DNA of 64,000 bases, taken from Phallusia mammillata (lineage: Eukaryota > Chordata > Ascidiacea > Phlebobranchia > Ascidiidae). The notes under the pieces were generated by a model, which saw only the letters and a list, made by a program, of their open reading frames with translations, did not search any database and was not told the DNA's origin. This document shows, in pieces, positions 46,901 through 57,968 of this stretch. Made by a program: the position numbers and the translations under genes. How positions within the stretch are numbered: position 1 is the first letter of the stretch; the number at the start of each line of letters is the position of its first letter. The stretch is taken from NCBI GenBank assembly GCA_003260075.1, contig QLIY01000114.1:1-64000 (forward strand). Reading direction: 5' to 3'.

Positions 46901-49900
46901 CCTCCTCAAGAGCGGTATGGAGGTTTTTATTTTCGTCTTCTAATTGGGTAAAAGCAGCCTGTATGTGTAACAATGAAAAACTGTGATCATTCGTCAATGT
47001 AGCAGATTCGAACATTATGTAGGTAAAAACTCTTGTTTAAGGCTGACAAATTAACCTAGATTCTCATCATAGTACTTGCGCTTTACCAACTGAGCTACAC
47101 AGGCTAAGTGGTGAGCCCATTAAAAGTCGAATGGCAAGCACTGTTGCCTGACTCATATGCTGCACATGTGTAGGTCAGTTGGTAAAAATCAAACAACCAC
47201 TGATCGTCAGCCATTTTTTTAAGTTATTTTGGATATAAAACCCAAATAAATAAATTTTTGAAACACTGCACTGCACCTTTTGAGCATCAAGTAGTATGTT
47301 GCACTGTTTCAGTTCTCGGTGTAGGGAATCTTGTTTTGATGCAAGCTCAGACCCTTCCTTTTCATTTTGCTGTTGTTCATCCACCAATCTGTAAAAATAT
47401 CACATTTGACAAAACTTTCAACCCAGTCCACTTTTTAGTACGTGAGGCATGTGTTGAAGAGGGACTGCACAATGTTGAAATGTTGTGAAGCGCAAAAAAA
47501 GTGTCAGGTAAAACTTTTTTGGATAATGGCTGAACATGCTGCAGCTACACCATATTATCAAGCATCATGTGATAGGAACTCACAAGAATGTGAGTGTGGC
47601 ATGTAGTGAGTAAACTCGATGTCAACATATAACAGGGTTTTGTACTCTCTACGGCCATAGAAATATTCTATGCAGCAAGAATTAGAATGCATAAATACAC
47701 GCAAGAAGTTATTGTAGTTTTACCTTCTTATTGCTTCTTCTTTTGCATCTAACTCTTTTTTAAACGATGACAGAATGGTTTCCATGTTACTGGCTTTTTC
47801 TGTCCATTCAGTCGACTGTTTCAGGTAGTTTGTGTTAGTTTCTCTCAGTCTTTTATTTTCCTCCGACAAATGTTCAACCTTTAAAAACAAGTTTTAACGG
47901 TCAGTGAATCAATAAGTGAGGTGTTAAAATGCATTGAGTTGAGACCAAGTTTTGTGACAGTCTTTAACAGCTTGAATGCAGTAGCATCAAATGTATTGTC
48001 TGCATGATGTTTACCCAAATTTATTGCCTGTAAGCCTGTAACAGTAAAAAAACAGATTTTTAGCAGTATCTTTTTGACTTGAGTTACTCCCAATGAAAGA
48101 ATTAACTTAAATTGTGTCACAAACACAATCAAGTGAAATATTTGTGTTCGTTTCTTGACTGTTTCTTAACCTGGTTGGCTGTCACCTCAAGGCAGTTTGT
48201 AAAAATTTAAATTGATTAAGTTTGCTGACAAAATACATTTCCTTTGAAAAACACAGTGTAAAAAATGGAGTTGGAAAGTCTTGGCTTAGCTCAGTGGTTC
48301 CCAAACTTTTTTCTTTTAAGGCGATTTTAGAAAAAACAAAAATTATTTGGCGCACTTCGAACATTTGAATAATGTTTGTTAGCTGACAAAGGCACTAACT
48401 ATGAGGTGATAAAGCCATTATACAGGTCACTTTCATAGTTAAATAGCTTAGTTGAACATCTCAGAGACATGGAGCATGTTGGCCTAGTGGTCTAAGCACC
48501 TGGTACTACTACTCTACTTGATTGATTTTAATTTCAATATTTTTTGCGGTACACCTAATGACAACTGGCGGCACACCAGTGTGCCGCGGCGCATAGTTTG
48601 GGAACCACTGGCTTAGCTGCTAGGGGACAAAAAGCCATGTTGGTTTCATTTTTTTGTTGCTATAACTTGGACTTGACCTTAGCCACGTCTTTGCCAGTTC
48701 TCAGTTGGATACATTGGGTAAATAAGTGACTGTTTACAACCACAGTGGTCTGAAATTTTCCATAAATCGCCAGTTTAACTGGTATAGTTCATACCGCTAT
48801 AATTGCATTAGGTTGGGCATAGGTTGTTTATCCTAAATGAATCAAAATGTTACATGTATTAAACATACTGTAGCTGAGTCAACTACACTAAGGCTTAAAA
48901 TGGCTTTGTTTTAACAGTGCTTTATAGAAGGTAGGACTCACCTGATTACGTTCATGCGTGATAGCCTCTTCCATGTCATGAACTCGTGACAAAAGTGCAA
49001 TGTGAGAATTTTCGATCACTTCACGGACCTCCTTTTCACGGGCGATGTCTATTTTTGCTTCTTCAATCCGACGGGCATATTTTTCTTTTATCGTGTCATC
49101 CTCTTTGCTGTTATTGTATGATTTCTATGGAATCACAAACCATACATTCATGTTCAAAAATGTTGTAGTGCTTAAATACTGAAGATTACTTAAGCTATGT
49201 TTTAATGAAGACTTGATTTGAATTGTTACAAAAACTTAGTCATATTTATGAGGAAAAAAATTTAGATAGAACTATTACTGCCAAAATGTGATCTTACTTT
49301 CAAAAGTATATATCATAAACTACAAGTTTACTTTGTTTAACTCTTCCACTCTTAAGTGCAGGTCAGCAATTTGTTTTTCTGCTTCTTTCCATCGCCGTTC
49401 TGCGTCCTCCCTTCGTTTTCCTTCCTCCACTAAGTCTCGTTCCTGACTTTTAACTTTTTTATCCTGCTCCCGAATTTCTTCTTTCAACCTACAAAAAATT
49501 TTTCAGCGAATATTTAGTCAACTTTTATTGACATAATTTAATGGCTAAAAATATTTTCAAAAACTAACAAAAAAACTAACCAAGTAAACATTTGTGCAAG
49601 GATAGTAAAGGTATGAGTATACCCAGTATCCTTTTACAGTACATAGTATTGGGAATTCCGTTTTGCTGAATTATAACAATTGGGATCCAGTATTGATGTA
49701 GACATTCACAACATACAAAATACTTTTGATACTTTTTTGTGAAAAGACCTTCGATCAAGTTTTATTGTAAACTATTGCTTATATTCAGCCATATCTTAGT
49801 TGGGAGTTAAACCAATGACCTCAGATGCAAAACAGTCGATGTATCTGTAAGTTACTTTTTTAACATACTTGTCAATAACCAAAGTCTTTTCTTGGTTTGC

Positions 49901-52142
49901 TGAATCGTGTTTTGCTTTCATTGAACTGAGAGTCTGTTTTAATGACTGTATAACACTTTCTGTTCGGCAAAGACGATTAACCATCTTCGAATATTGATTT
50001 GACGACATTGGGGGTGGATTTTCTTCAACATTTGCAGCATTCTGTAACAAAAAATTTAAATGTTTTTATCCTCTTTCAAATATCGTAAGGTTTTTTTTCA
50101 AAGTTTTCTGCCTATTTATTTGAAGATTATCAATGAAATGTTTAAAATTTAATCCTACATTTCAGTTTGCTTGCTCTTTTACCCTACAGATTAACTGTAC
50201 AGCTTTAGCCTATATACTAAATAAACAAAATGTTACATACAAAATTGACTTGAAGGGGCTTTATAGGAGCCTTCTTGAGTATTGATTGCAAGGAACTTGA
50301 TTTTGCTAGCTTTTCTGGTGGCGACACATCAAATTTGACATGTTTCTCCTTTGATTTTCCATCTTGTTCTATCAATTGAAACACAAGTTTTAGGCTCATA
50401 ATAAACATAAAATAAAGTCTTATATTTTGTTTTCAAGTTTCAAACCAGAAAATTGATGTTTTTTATTTAATCATAGAAAAACAGTTTCAAAACTAAATGC
50501 TTGGCCTAGTGAATTCTTAATTGCAATTCGCTTGAAAAAAAATGTTTTTGGAGGTCTTAATAACAAAACAGGTATCAACAAAATGTTTATTAAACTATAC
50601 GTGCATGAAACAAAGTGTTAACCCTGTCAACTCAAAATGTCTTGGTCCACACAAAATAGTTTTCCAACCAACCTCAAAAAGGTCATTGTTTATTTAATAT
50701 TAACTCACCAGGTTTTAATGTAGATTCTGTCATTTTCAAGAAATCAGGAGATTGAATAGCACCAGCCCTAAACAATAATTTCATGATAACCCAGAGCTAT
50801 TAAACTCAGTTCACCACTTCGTAATCAAAAAAAAAATTAATTGCAGGGTTTTCGAATGTTTTAAGTACCCACCAAAAAAATTGTAAAAATCTACATTTAT
50901 TTGTTAAAACATCAAACAGCACCATTTTCCCTACAAAAACTAATGTATGCTACACTGCCCCAAAAAAGTATTTTAAAACCACATAAAAATTGCAAAACAC
51001 AAATCACTACCAGTCAGGTGAAGGGGTGGGTGTAATACCAAGATCAACAAGCATCTTTGCCAAATCTCCTGTATCCCTTTCTGTCCCAGCTAACCGATCC
51101 TGCATAAGCTGTATGCAAATTTTGTCACAATGTTAAGGGAGCTTGAATTAGATTTATCTAAGATTTTGTACAAAAATATTGTACTAAATTAAAATACTTT
51201 TTGTAATTTTATGCACTGGTTTCTTTGCACTAAAGCAATAACAATAAAGGCTTTTTCTACCCAAGAATTTAACATCCCGGTGTATTAAATTCACTGATTA
51301 GAATGAGAATGGTGTAACTGCAGTGCATTATTAACATTTATGTATTAACTCTGTACTTCTTTTGTTTAACTTTCAAATAAAATATGAAGTTATATATAAA
51401 GAACTTGAAAACCAGGATTTACTGACACAATCATGGCTACATGCTAAATATACAAGATCACTTGGTACACTAATATCGCCACTTGGTGCCCCATTATATC
51501 ACTTGGTGCATTATTATTGCTATTTGGTGCCATGATATACAGCTTGGTGCATCTTTATATTGCTTCATGCACATTTATATCACTTTGGGCACCTTAATAC
51601 TGCCTGGTGCATATTTATATCACTAGGTGCACCTTAATACTGCTTGGTGCATATATATAACTTGGTAAACATGGTGAACCAAACAATATAAAGGTGCACC
51701 AAGCAATATTAAAGTGATATCAAGCATAAAGGTGCAGGGGGGGGGGCGCCATTTGGTGCTCTGATATATAGCTTGGTGCATCTTTATATTGCTTCATGCA
51801 CATTTATATCACTTGGGGCACCTTAATACTGCTTGGTGCATATTTATATCACTATAGGTGCACCTTAATACTGCTTGGTGCACATATATAACTTGGTAAA
51901 CACGGTGAACCAAACAATGTAAAGGTGCACCAAGCAATATTAAAGTGATATCAAGCATAAAGGTGCACCAAGTGATCCTGATCATTTTAGATACACGGCA
52001 TAAACACAGCTGACAAAAGTCGTGATTTACCAACTTTATTTTTGTCACACGACTCACAACAAATTACATAATTTTGAGTTAGGTCTTGACAACTAACCTG
52101 GACAGCTGGATCAGAAGTTGGTCTGTAACTATTATTGGACAT
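37938..52142 (-). CDS. CCDC150: Coiled-coil domain-containing protein 150, 23 exons
   Basis: Minus-strand exons: 52098-52142, 51011-51108, 50709-50767, 50241-50368, 49869-50041, 49332-49488, 48942-49124, 47724-47878, 47277-47388, 46773-46958, 46261-46419, 45762-45896, 45022-45198, 44264-44434, 43553-43663, 42743-42930, 41339-41552, 40712-40888, 40144-40338, 39550-39648, about 38922-39053, 38250-38354, 37938-38021. Total about 3,243 nt, 1,080 aa; human CCDC150 is about 1,101 aa. From about residue 130 nearly all is heptad-rich coiled coil. Matches I recall in the human protein: NRLCRTESVIQSLK (human NRMCRLESLMQSLK), LSYENGKLQ followed by QLEEE, and the C-terminal QTWFKDKFEVLQ (human HRWFKHRFDGLQ). 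The function is poorly known; sperm or centrosomal roles are only suspected. Duplication seams add extra partial copies of the 42743-42930 exon (42182-42274, 42303-42394, 43135-43199) and of the 45022-45198 exon; I excluded these. Introns carry several MITEs and a minisatellite. Confidence 0.93.
38389..38790. mobile_element. MITE with tagggatgggc ends in a CCDC150 intron
   Basis: Ends tagggatgggccgagccgag and cacatcccta, rich in cgagcaccgagc repeats, with a perfect 8 bp target duplication aatacggc on both sides. A decayed relative lies at 43776-44121. Confidence 0.88.
39104..39218. repeat. About 52 bp direct duplication joined by G10
   Basis: 39107-39157 and about 39170-39218 are copies (atatgtgtacattttacaaa) separated by G10 (39158-39167). 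Confidence 0.88.
40410..40704. mobile_element. MITE inserted exactly at a CCDC150 5' splice site
   Basis: Ends cagggttgcaatact and gatggcaaccctg are inverted repeats; actatacc flanks both sides (40402-40409 and 40705-40712). On the minus strand that 8-mer reads GGTATAGT, the donor of the exon 40712-40888, so the donor was duplicated by insertion and the exon-proximal copy remains usable. Confidence 0.88.
41744..42490. mobile_element. hAT-type MITE broken across haplotype-like copies
   Basis: Starts caggggtgtgcaacctttg at 41744 after ttttaagt, and its right end cacacccctg at 42490 is followed by ttttgagt, a near-perfect 8 bp target duplication. In between, the first copy loses its right end (break near 41950) and runs into flanking sequence and partial CCDC150 exon copies before the right end reappears after G10 at 42395-42404. 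Two alleles have been concatenated. Confidence 0.8.
41950..42830. repeat. Triplicated CCDC150 intron/exon block joined by two G10 runs
   Basis: About 41950-42274 and about 42498-42829 are long copies (ctgctgtaaatgagtcaatt through the exon part); 42285-42394 is a third short copy. G10 runs at 42275-42284 and 42395-42404 separate them. Only the third position (42743-42930) is a complete exon. Confidence 0.88.
42868..43380. repeat. About 250 bp duplication of a CCDC150 exon/intron boundary joined by G11
   Basis: 42868-43123 and 43135-43379 are copies with substitutions and indels, separated by G11 (43124-43134). The second copy includes a partial, non-functional repeat of the exon 42743-42930. 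Confidence 0.88.
43776..44121. mobile_element. Decayed MITE related to 38389-38790
   Basis: Shares, in order, gagtcaagccagaacttgaa, gagcagttgcacaaact, gtgatgtcacaatgcaccga and gaccaaacagaacatt with the intact copy, but the terminal repeats are degraded. Confidence 0.7.
44480..45035. repeat. Roughly 270 bp duplication including a CCDC150 exon edge, joined by G10
   Basis: 44480-44771 and about 44788-45042 are copies separated by G10 (44772-44781). The first ends inside a truncated copy of the exon 45022-45198 edge (cctgtagttttccattct). Confidence 0.85.
45228..45533. repeat. About 147 bp duplication of a SINE-like segment joined by G12
   Basis: About 45230-45376 and 45389-45533 are copies separated by G12 (45377-45388). 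The duplicated sequence is itself tRNA-like (ccaaatggttagaatgtcca with a downstream gttgtgggtt) and continues to 45590 as a second SINE family shared with 34150-34290. Confidence 0.8.
48292..48610. mobile_element. hAT-type MITE with perfect 8 bp target duplication
   Basis: Ends cagtggttcccaaactttt and gtttgggaaccactg; gcttagct flanks both sides. It includes a tRNA-like segment near 48475-48510 (tggcctagtggtctaagcac). It lies in a CCDC150 intron. Confidence 0.88.
51455..51970. repeat. AT-rich minisatellite with a haplotype-type G10 seam
   Basis: Many units of about 20-25 bp of the type cttggtgcatatttatatca fill 51455-51660, followed by inverted versions (aggtgcaccaagcaatat). The array repeats at 51747-51970 after G10 (51737-51746) with slight differences. 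It occupies the first CCDC150 intron. Confidence 0.85.
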
Positions 52143-52447
52143 GTTCTTCAAGTTGATTTGAACTATCAGTTAAAATGTTGTTTTCTTGTTTATAGATACA
52201 TCCTTGCAAGTTTTTGTATCTGGGAAAGTCCCCGTCCGTTTGATAATCATAACAACCGCGATTTGAAAATGTCCCATGACAGGAACGCTATGCTTCCAAA
52301 CATTTTCGGAAGTTTGTTTGGAATGGCAGTGAAATAAATCAGTACCGGGTGATTTTTATTATTTGACGATGATAAAAAAATTTGGTTTTAAATTCACGAA
52401 TTTTGGAACAAAGACGCCGAGTGGGAAAACTGATATATACCGTAGGT

Positions 52448-53814
52448 CAGTGGTTCTCAAACTTTTTTTTGTTGCGACGCCTCAAGGAAAGTTTTCTGGA
52501 CTTGCGACGCACCAGCAAATAAAAGTAAATGAGGAAACTTATTATTAAAGTTGTGTTTATTGATACAACAACAAAAACAAAGCACATTATTTAATGTGAC
52601 GTGTGGGCTTGTTTGTTTTTACAAAGTTTATTGAATCTTGGGAGAATTTTTGACATTGCTACCCGCATTTCTCTTTCAGTGTTTATTCGTGATCGATATT
52701 TGCTTTTTATCACCGCCAAGGCAGAAAATCCTGCTTCACATAAATACGACGTGGCGAATGGGATAATAATTTGTAGTGCTTTCTTCGCCAAAGCTGGATA
52801 ATCGCCATTCATTGAAATCCAAAAATTTGCCGGATTTCCTGAATTAAATATCCTTTTCAGCGAATTGTCACAGGAAAGGTCAATGTAGGCTTCTTTTTCT
52901 TGTGCAGTAAAAGACGATGGGGTGGGTTGGACGAAAGGATCACGAATCCATTCGTAGTTTGATACATTTTCCGGGAAGTATATTGCAAATTTAGAATCGA
53001 GCTTGGACAAATGTTGCTCAAATATGCTTCGCAAATTGGAAGGCAGCGTCATACTTTTTTCTTCAAGCAAATTGGACAAGAAAGTAAAGTATTGAGAGCT
53101 TTCAGACAGGTTTGCTATATCTTCCTTCCACAATAGCAGCTTTTTAACAAATGCTGCAATTTTATCTGAAACGTCAAGCATATTTTTATCCCGCCCTTGC
53201 ATAGAAATGTTCAGTTGATTCAGTTTAGCAAAGATGTCACGCAAGTAAGCCAATTTCAATAAAAAATCGTTCTGAGCTAAACAATCTGCAAGTGGATTAT
53301 TTTCTTGCTGCAAAAAAACCTGAAGTTCGTCCACCAATTCATAGAAGCGTTCAAACGATTTTCCAAGCGAAAGCCACCTGGATGAACAATAAAAGAGCAA
53401 ACTCCGATGCTCTGCATTCATTTCTCCAAAAAGTTTTTCGAAAACTCTTGACTTCAATGGGCGTGTTTTAATAAAGTTGATAATTTTGATGACAACTGCA
53501 ACTGGGGGGGGGGACATTCTTATGAAACAAGACTCCATTCACATAAGCAAGTTGCATACTCGCCAAGCGTCGCCCCAGACACGCGCCGATCACGCACTTG
53601 GATGCATGGGCTGTTTCGTTTGTACGTACATTAACGGGCAGCCGCATTTTTGATCAAAAACTTTTGACATAAATTCACGTCAGTCCGCACTCTACGCAAA
53701 ACGTGTTTGGACGTAGGTCAATCGCACTGAAACCTCGTTTTTATAGATAAACTGATTTCAGCCACGGAACGGAAATATTTTGCGACGCCCTTGGAAAATT
53801 GAAACGACGCACCA
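52448..53814 (-). mobile_element. hAT DNA transposon, right end missing
   Basis: It starts cagtggttctcaaactttt at 52448, has subterminal gcgacgc repeats on both sides, and contains a minus-strand transposase reading frame. The right terminal repeat is lost at G12 (53815-53826), and G10 (53504-53513) interrupts it just upstream of the transposase part. The non-autonomous element at 37343-37763 shares both ends. Confidence 0.88.
52591..53503 (-). pseudogene. hAT transposase, C-terminal part (ZBED5/SCAND3-like)
   Basis: About 300 residues are open on the minus strand up to the G10 seam. Visible features: FIKTRPLKSRVFEKLFGEM and CSSRWLSLGKSFERFYEL in the catalytic-region flank, and a typical hAT C-terminal dimerisation domain near the end (FATSYLCEAGFSALAVIKSK, then YRSRIN). 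These match the hAT group related to ZBED5, FAM200 and SCAND3. The N-terminal half, with the BED zinc finger and the first catalytic acidic residues, is not present, so as assembled it is not a complete enzyme. The insertion is likely recent, since the frame is undamaged and an empty allele exists. Confidence 0.85.
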
Positions 53815-53899
53815 GGGGGGGGGGGGATAAAAAAAAAGTTTTAAATTTACGAATTTTGGAACAAAGACGCCGAGTGGATAAACTGATATATACCGTAGG

Positions 53900-54684
53900 A
53901 TGTACTTTTTTTATCAAATACGGGACTACGAAAGCGCAAGTTACAATTTGTTTGTAGTGTAACCTGGTAAAGCAAAGGGCTTTAAGCGTAATGACGTTAC
54001 ATTTATCAACCGCTTTCTTTTCTGGTGAAAGAAAGATTAATGACATAATTGAAAGTTACCCTGTGATTTGGAATTTCCGGTCGTTCTGAAACAGTCCAAT
54101 GTCTGCGCAAAGCAGTCTCGAACTGCATTGTAAAACTAAAGCTTTAGAAGTTGAATTCTTACTGCTAAAACGCCATAGGCAAACATTTGGGGGCAAATTT
54201 TGTACTAGAGAATAATGTTTGCATTTGTTTGAAAAACAACTGTTTACGCGAACAATACGTTGACAAGAACTGCTCAGGTAGATGAATTGTGATAAAACAG
54301 AGCTTATTTTATTCGATAACTATTGTAACACGTGCGTATTTAGGCTTTTAGATGCAGTAAAACAGTTGTGTCATTTAGCCTTGTTTTAGCCATACACAAA
54401 ATTATATGAGGCTTCTGCCAGAAGGATGTTGTTTTTACAATTTGACCTCATATGACTTACAGTCAAATCGTTCAACAAGCATCCTGCCAGGAAGCGATTT
54501 GCTAGCAATCTCGAACATTTCCCAATCGCTCGGCGTTTTCCTTTGTTACGTCAGTCGAGCTGATATGACGTAACAATGAACAAAACAACTAACAGCAGCC
54601 GTTGAAAATTGCCAGAACAAGAAAACAAGTCAGTTTGAGTCTGCTGCGTACAAACTTAAACTTAGTAAGTTTATTTGCAGGAAA
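53900..54684. other. Intergenic, upstream of the intelectin gene
   Basis: No exon is recognised. It should contain the intelectin promoter; I see no clear TATA box. Several tgacgta and cacgtg-like motifs occur but I do not assign them. Confidence 0.45.
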
Positions 54685-56150
54685 ATGTCAGACAAATTTA
54701 TTGGAGGCATTTGCCTTTTCTCTGTCTTGTTCTGTGTTATTCCACGGGTAGATTCCCAGTTAGAACAAGCCTGCACTCTTTCTTGTGGAAACAATGTTCT
54801 TTCGACAATGGCCCCCCGATCATTTGCAAATGGACGCCCTGGGCCTCAAGGACCACCAGGAAAACGGGGTCCACCCGGCAACGTAGCACATTGCTCCTGC
54901 TCATTGGATGACACCGCGGAGAAAGAGATTGCTCAGTTAAAAGACAAACTAGGTAGGCTTGGGTCATTTATTTAGGTGGCACATTTTAATGGTTTCGTTC
55001 TTGTTAGTGCAACAATCTATGCTAAATCGAATGGCAGAAATAAATGTGTTGAAACTTCTTTGTACTTTGGTTCTAAGGAAACACAACGAAAACTCAAACA
55101 TACGGCAGCTGTAAAGATATCAAGCTCGCCTATCCGGATTCTAACGATGGTGTCTATACGATAAGGAGTGAGGGAGGGTACGACTATCAGGTGTACTGCG
55201 ACATGCAGACGAACGGTGGGGGATGGACTTTAGTGGCATCTGTACATGAGAACAACATACGAGACGGAGGGGGGCGATGCACTCAAGGTGACCGCTGGTC
55301 AAGCGAGCAGGGCTGGAAAAAGCAAGGAAATCGTGGCGACGGTAACTGGGAGAACTATAACACGTTTGGTCACTTCGCTTCAGCGACCAGTGATGATTAT
55401 AAGAGTCCGGCTTACTTTGAATTGCAAGCTGAAGATCTGATGATGTGGCACACGCCCAATGATACCCCTTTACTGCGTTACAACACATCGTCGTTCCTTA
55501 AGTATCGAACCACTGACGGGTTTCTCTCTTTATACGGTGGCAATCTGCGAAGTCTGTTTGCCGATCATTACCCAATCGTGTCACAGACCTTCAGTTTTCC
55601 TGACGACAGCGGCCCGAGTATTCCTGTCGTGTATGATCACGGAACTTCAATTCAAATTCTAGAACTGTTGCCTCCTAACTCTGTACAATACGTTGATGTT
55701 GGATATGTACAGGTATTCCTTCTTGAAAAGATCTATGCCATTTTTAAGCATTTACAGTTTAAATGTATTAGTGCATGATCGTACAGTTAAAGAGCTTACA
55801 CGAATGAAAGTTACAAAGCATTGTAACCTAAAATATATTGTTTGTTTCATACTGTTAGCAGCTTGGCGGATTTCAATATGATCTAGTGTCCTGTCTAACA
55901 CTTTAAAACTTCTTTTTAGTTTCGAGCTATAAGTACAAATCGAGACGCCTTCGCGATTTGTCCTGGTATTCGAAACAAACCGACGTTTTTATACCCTTCA
56001 CAATCCTGCCTGGGGTCATCTGGGTACACATCTTCAATAACCTACTGCGGAGATTTCTCCGGACTTTTGCACAACGGCCACGCAGTCGGAGCTGGATGGA
56101 GCGCAAGGCAACAACTACTGGAGTCTTCGTTTTTAATGTTCTACAAATAA
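54685..56150 (+). CDS. ITLN: Intelectin with an N-terminal collagen-like stalk, three exons
   Basis: Exons 54685-54952, 55078-55712 and 55920-56150; 1,134 nt, 377 aa, phases consistent. A signal peptide (about residues 1-28) is followed by a Cys-containing segment, six Gly-X-Y triplets (GRPGPQGPPGKRGPPGNV), a CSC motif, a short helix, then the intelectin head. The head is close to vertebrate intelectins: SCKDIKLAYPDSNDGVYTIR, GGGWTLVASVHENN, GDRWSSEQG, GDGNWENYNTFG, ATSDDYKSPAYFELQAEDL, IPVVYDHG, CGDFSGL and a final FLMFYK. Intelectins are secreted calcium-dependent lectins that recognise exocyclic 1,2-diols on microbial glycans. Here the residues aligning with the human ligand and calcium set (Asn260, Glu262, His263, Glu274, from memory) appear to be Tyr, Ser, Gln and Ser, so binding may be altered. 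Vertebrate intelectins lack the collagen stalk. Confidence 0.95.
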
Positions 56151-57968
56151 CTTGCTTCTTATCATATTCATGTTGTCGCAGTTTGTTGCAGATACTTTTG
56201 GAGCTTAATTCGTTCTTCATACATCAGCCATTACTGACCATATTTGACCAATAACGTACATTAACAGTTTAAGAGGTCTGTAGAGAGTCAATACTGCATT
56301 TTCATACCTTCGTCTTAGCTTCAAAACATATTTGTATCATGAAATCTTCGTTGTCATGTTTGGTTGTGTTTGTCATCCTTGGTTACTGCGAAAAGTTTAA
56401 CAACAACCTTAGATGTTCAGATTCGGTCGTGCGCAGTCCGACCACAAATACAAGTGCATAACAACAAATTGAAGTGATTAAACCTCGTACAAGTACTTTC
56501 TAGTAGCAAAAAAGGATTAACTTCTGGCGGGGATTTTTTTTATTCAATGACTTCTGACGAATAGCTCTATTTTCGGTCATTGATGTCATCACAGCGCTAT
56601 TAATCTGTTTTGTAACCGTTTTCAAAGCAGTATAAAAGTTAGCTTGTGTTGCAATAGCACTGATTTTTGATTGAGATTCCTTCGTGTTGGTCTGATTGAG
56701 ATGCCTTCGTGTTGGAAATGCAATCTACTAAAAACTTTACATCACATAGTAGCAAACGATGAAAGAGATAAGGTGAAGTTATGTTCAAGTCAGCAGGTGA
56801 AAATGACTTCTACCTTCCACTATTACCCTTGTTTTTAGTAGTAAAATAGGCGTCGGGGCTGCCTTCAACATAATGTAAGTTGATAAGCAATGTGCTTACG
56901 AACATCACATGCTGCATTACATCTAAGGCAGTGTTTGTCGTGTCTTTTTGTGAAACAACAGGCTGTAACTGCCGACAGTCGAAGGAAATATATTGTCTAA
57001 TGCACTTTTAAGCTGTAACTCTACCTGTATGCAAGAGCACAATTTTGATCTTGATAATTTCAATTGCAGAAAAATGTTGTCAAATAAATTGGCCGTGGGC
57101 GTTTGCTTTTGCTTTCTTCTGTCTGATTTGTCTGATTCCGCCGAGGGGGGGGGGCTGACCATATTTGATCAATAACGTACATTAACAGTTTATGAGGTCT
57201 GTAGACAGCCAATACTGCATTTTCATACCTTCGTCTTAGCTTCAAAACATATTTAAATCATGAAATCTTCGTTGTCATGTTTGGTTGTGTTTGGCACCCT
57301 TGGTTACTGCGGAAAGTTTAAAAACAACCTTAGTTGTTCTGTTTCGGTCGTGCGCAGTCCGTCCACAAATACGATTGCATAACAACAAATTGAAGTAATT
57401 AAACCTCGTACAAGTAGTTTCTAGTAGCAAAAAAGGATAAACTTCTGATCGGGATTGTTTTATTCAATGACTTTTGATTCAATGACTCTATTTTCGGTCA
57501 CTGATGTCATCGCAGCGCTATGAATATGCTTTGTAACCGTTTTCAAACCAGTTTTAAAGCTAATTTGTGTGACACGGACAGAGTTTTAATTGAGATGCCT
57601 TCGTGTTGGTCAACAAGCAATTAAATAAAAGCTTACATCATAATGTAACAAACGATGACAGAGAAAAGGTGATGTTATGTTCAAGTCAACAGGTGAAATG
57701 ACTTCTACCCTCCACTATTATCCTTGTTTTTAGTAATAAAATGGGCGTCTGGGCTGCCTTCAACATAATGTAAGTTGATAAGCAATGTGCTTCCGAACAT
57801 CACATGCTGCATTACATCTAAGGCAGTGTTTGTCGTGTCTTTTTGTGAAACAACAGGCTGTAACTATCGACAGCAGAAGGAAATATATAGTCTTATGCAC
57901 TTTTCAGCCGAAACTCTACCTGTATGCAGGAGCACAACTTTGAACTTGATAATTTCAATTGCAGAAAA
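56151..57968. repeat. Intelectin 3' flank with an 0.9 kb duplication joined by G10
   Basis: About 56235-57144 is repeated at 57155-58045 (gaccatatttgaccaataac; then cattttcataccttcgtctt), with substitutions and indels throughout, separated by G10 (57145-57154). Both copies include a signal-peptide-like ATG segment related to intelectin exon 1 (57075 and 57969). Apart from that I see no gene. Confidence 0.85.

Larger units (their letters stand above)
52370..53900. repeat. Duplicated flank showing an occupied and an empty hAT insertion site
   Basis: 52370-52446 and 53828-53897 are copies (aattttggaacaaagacgcc through atataccgtagg). The first is followed by the hAT element, the second by ordinary sequence (atgtacttt). 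G12 (53815-53826) joins the truncated element to the empty-site copy. Confidence 0.88.

Noticed and set aside
47060..47175. Possible tRNA on the minus strand (agctcagttggtaaagcgc)
   Set aside because: Only an A-box-like half is recognisable and no full cloverleaf can be drawn; probably a SINE relic.
51455..51970. CRISPR-like array of short regular repeats
   Set aside because: Units are contiguous and variable with no unique spacers, and the sequence is an animal intron; it is a minisatellite.
56935..57162. Separate small secreted protein gene
   Set aside because: The signal-peptide-like start is part of the duplicated, decayed intelectin exon 1 and is cut by a G10 seam.
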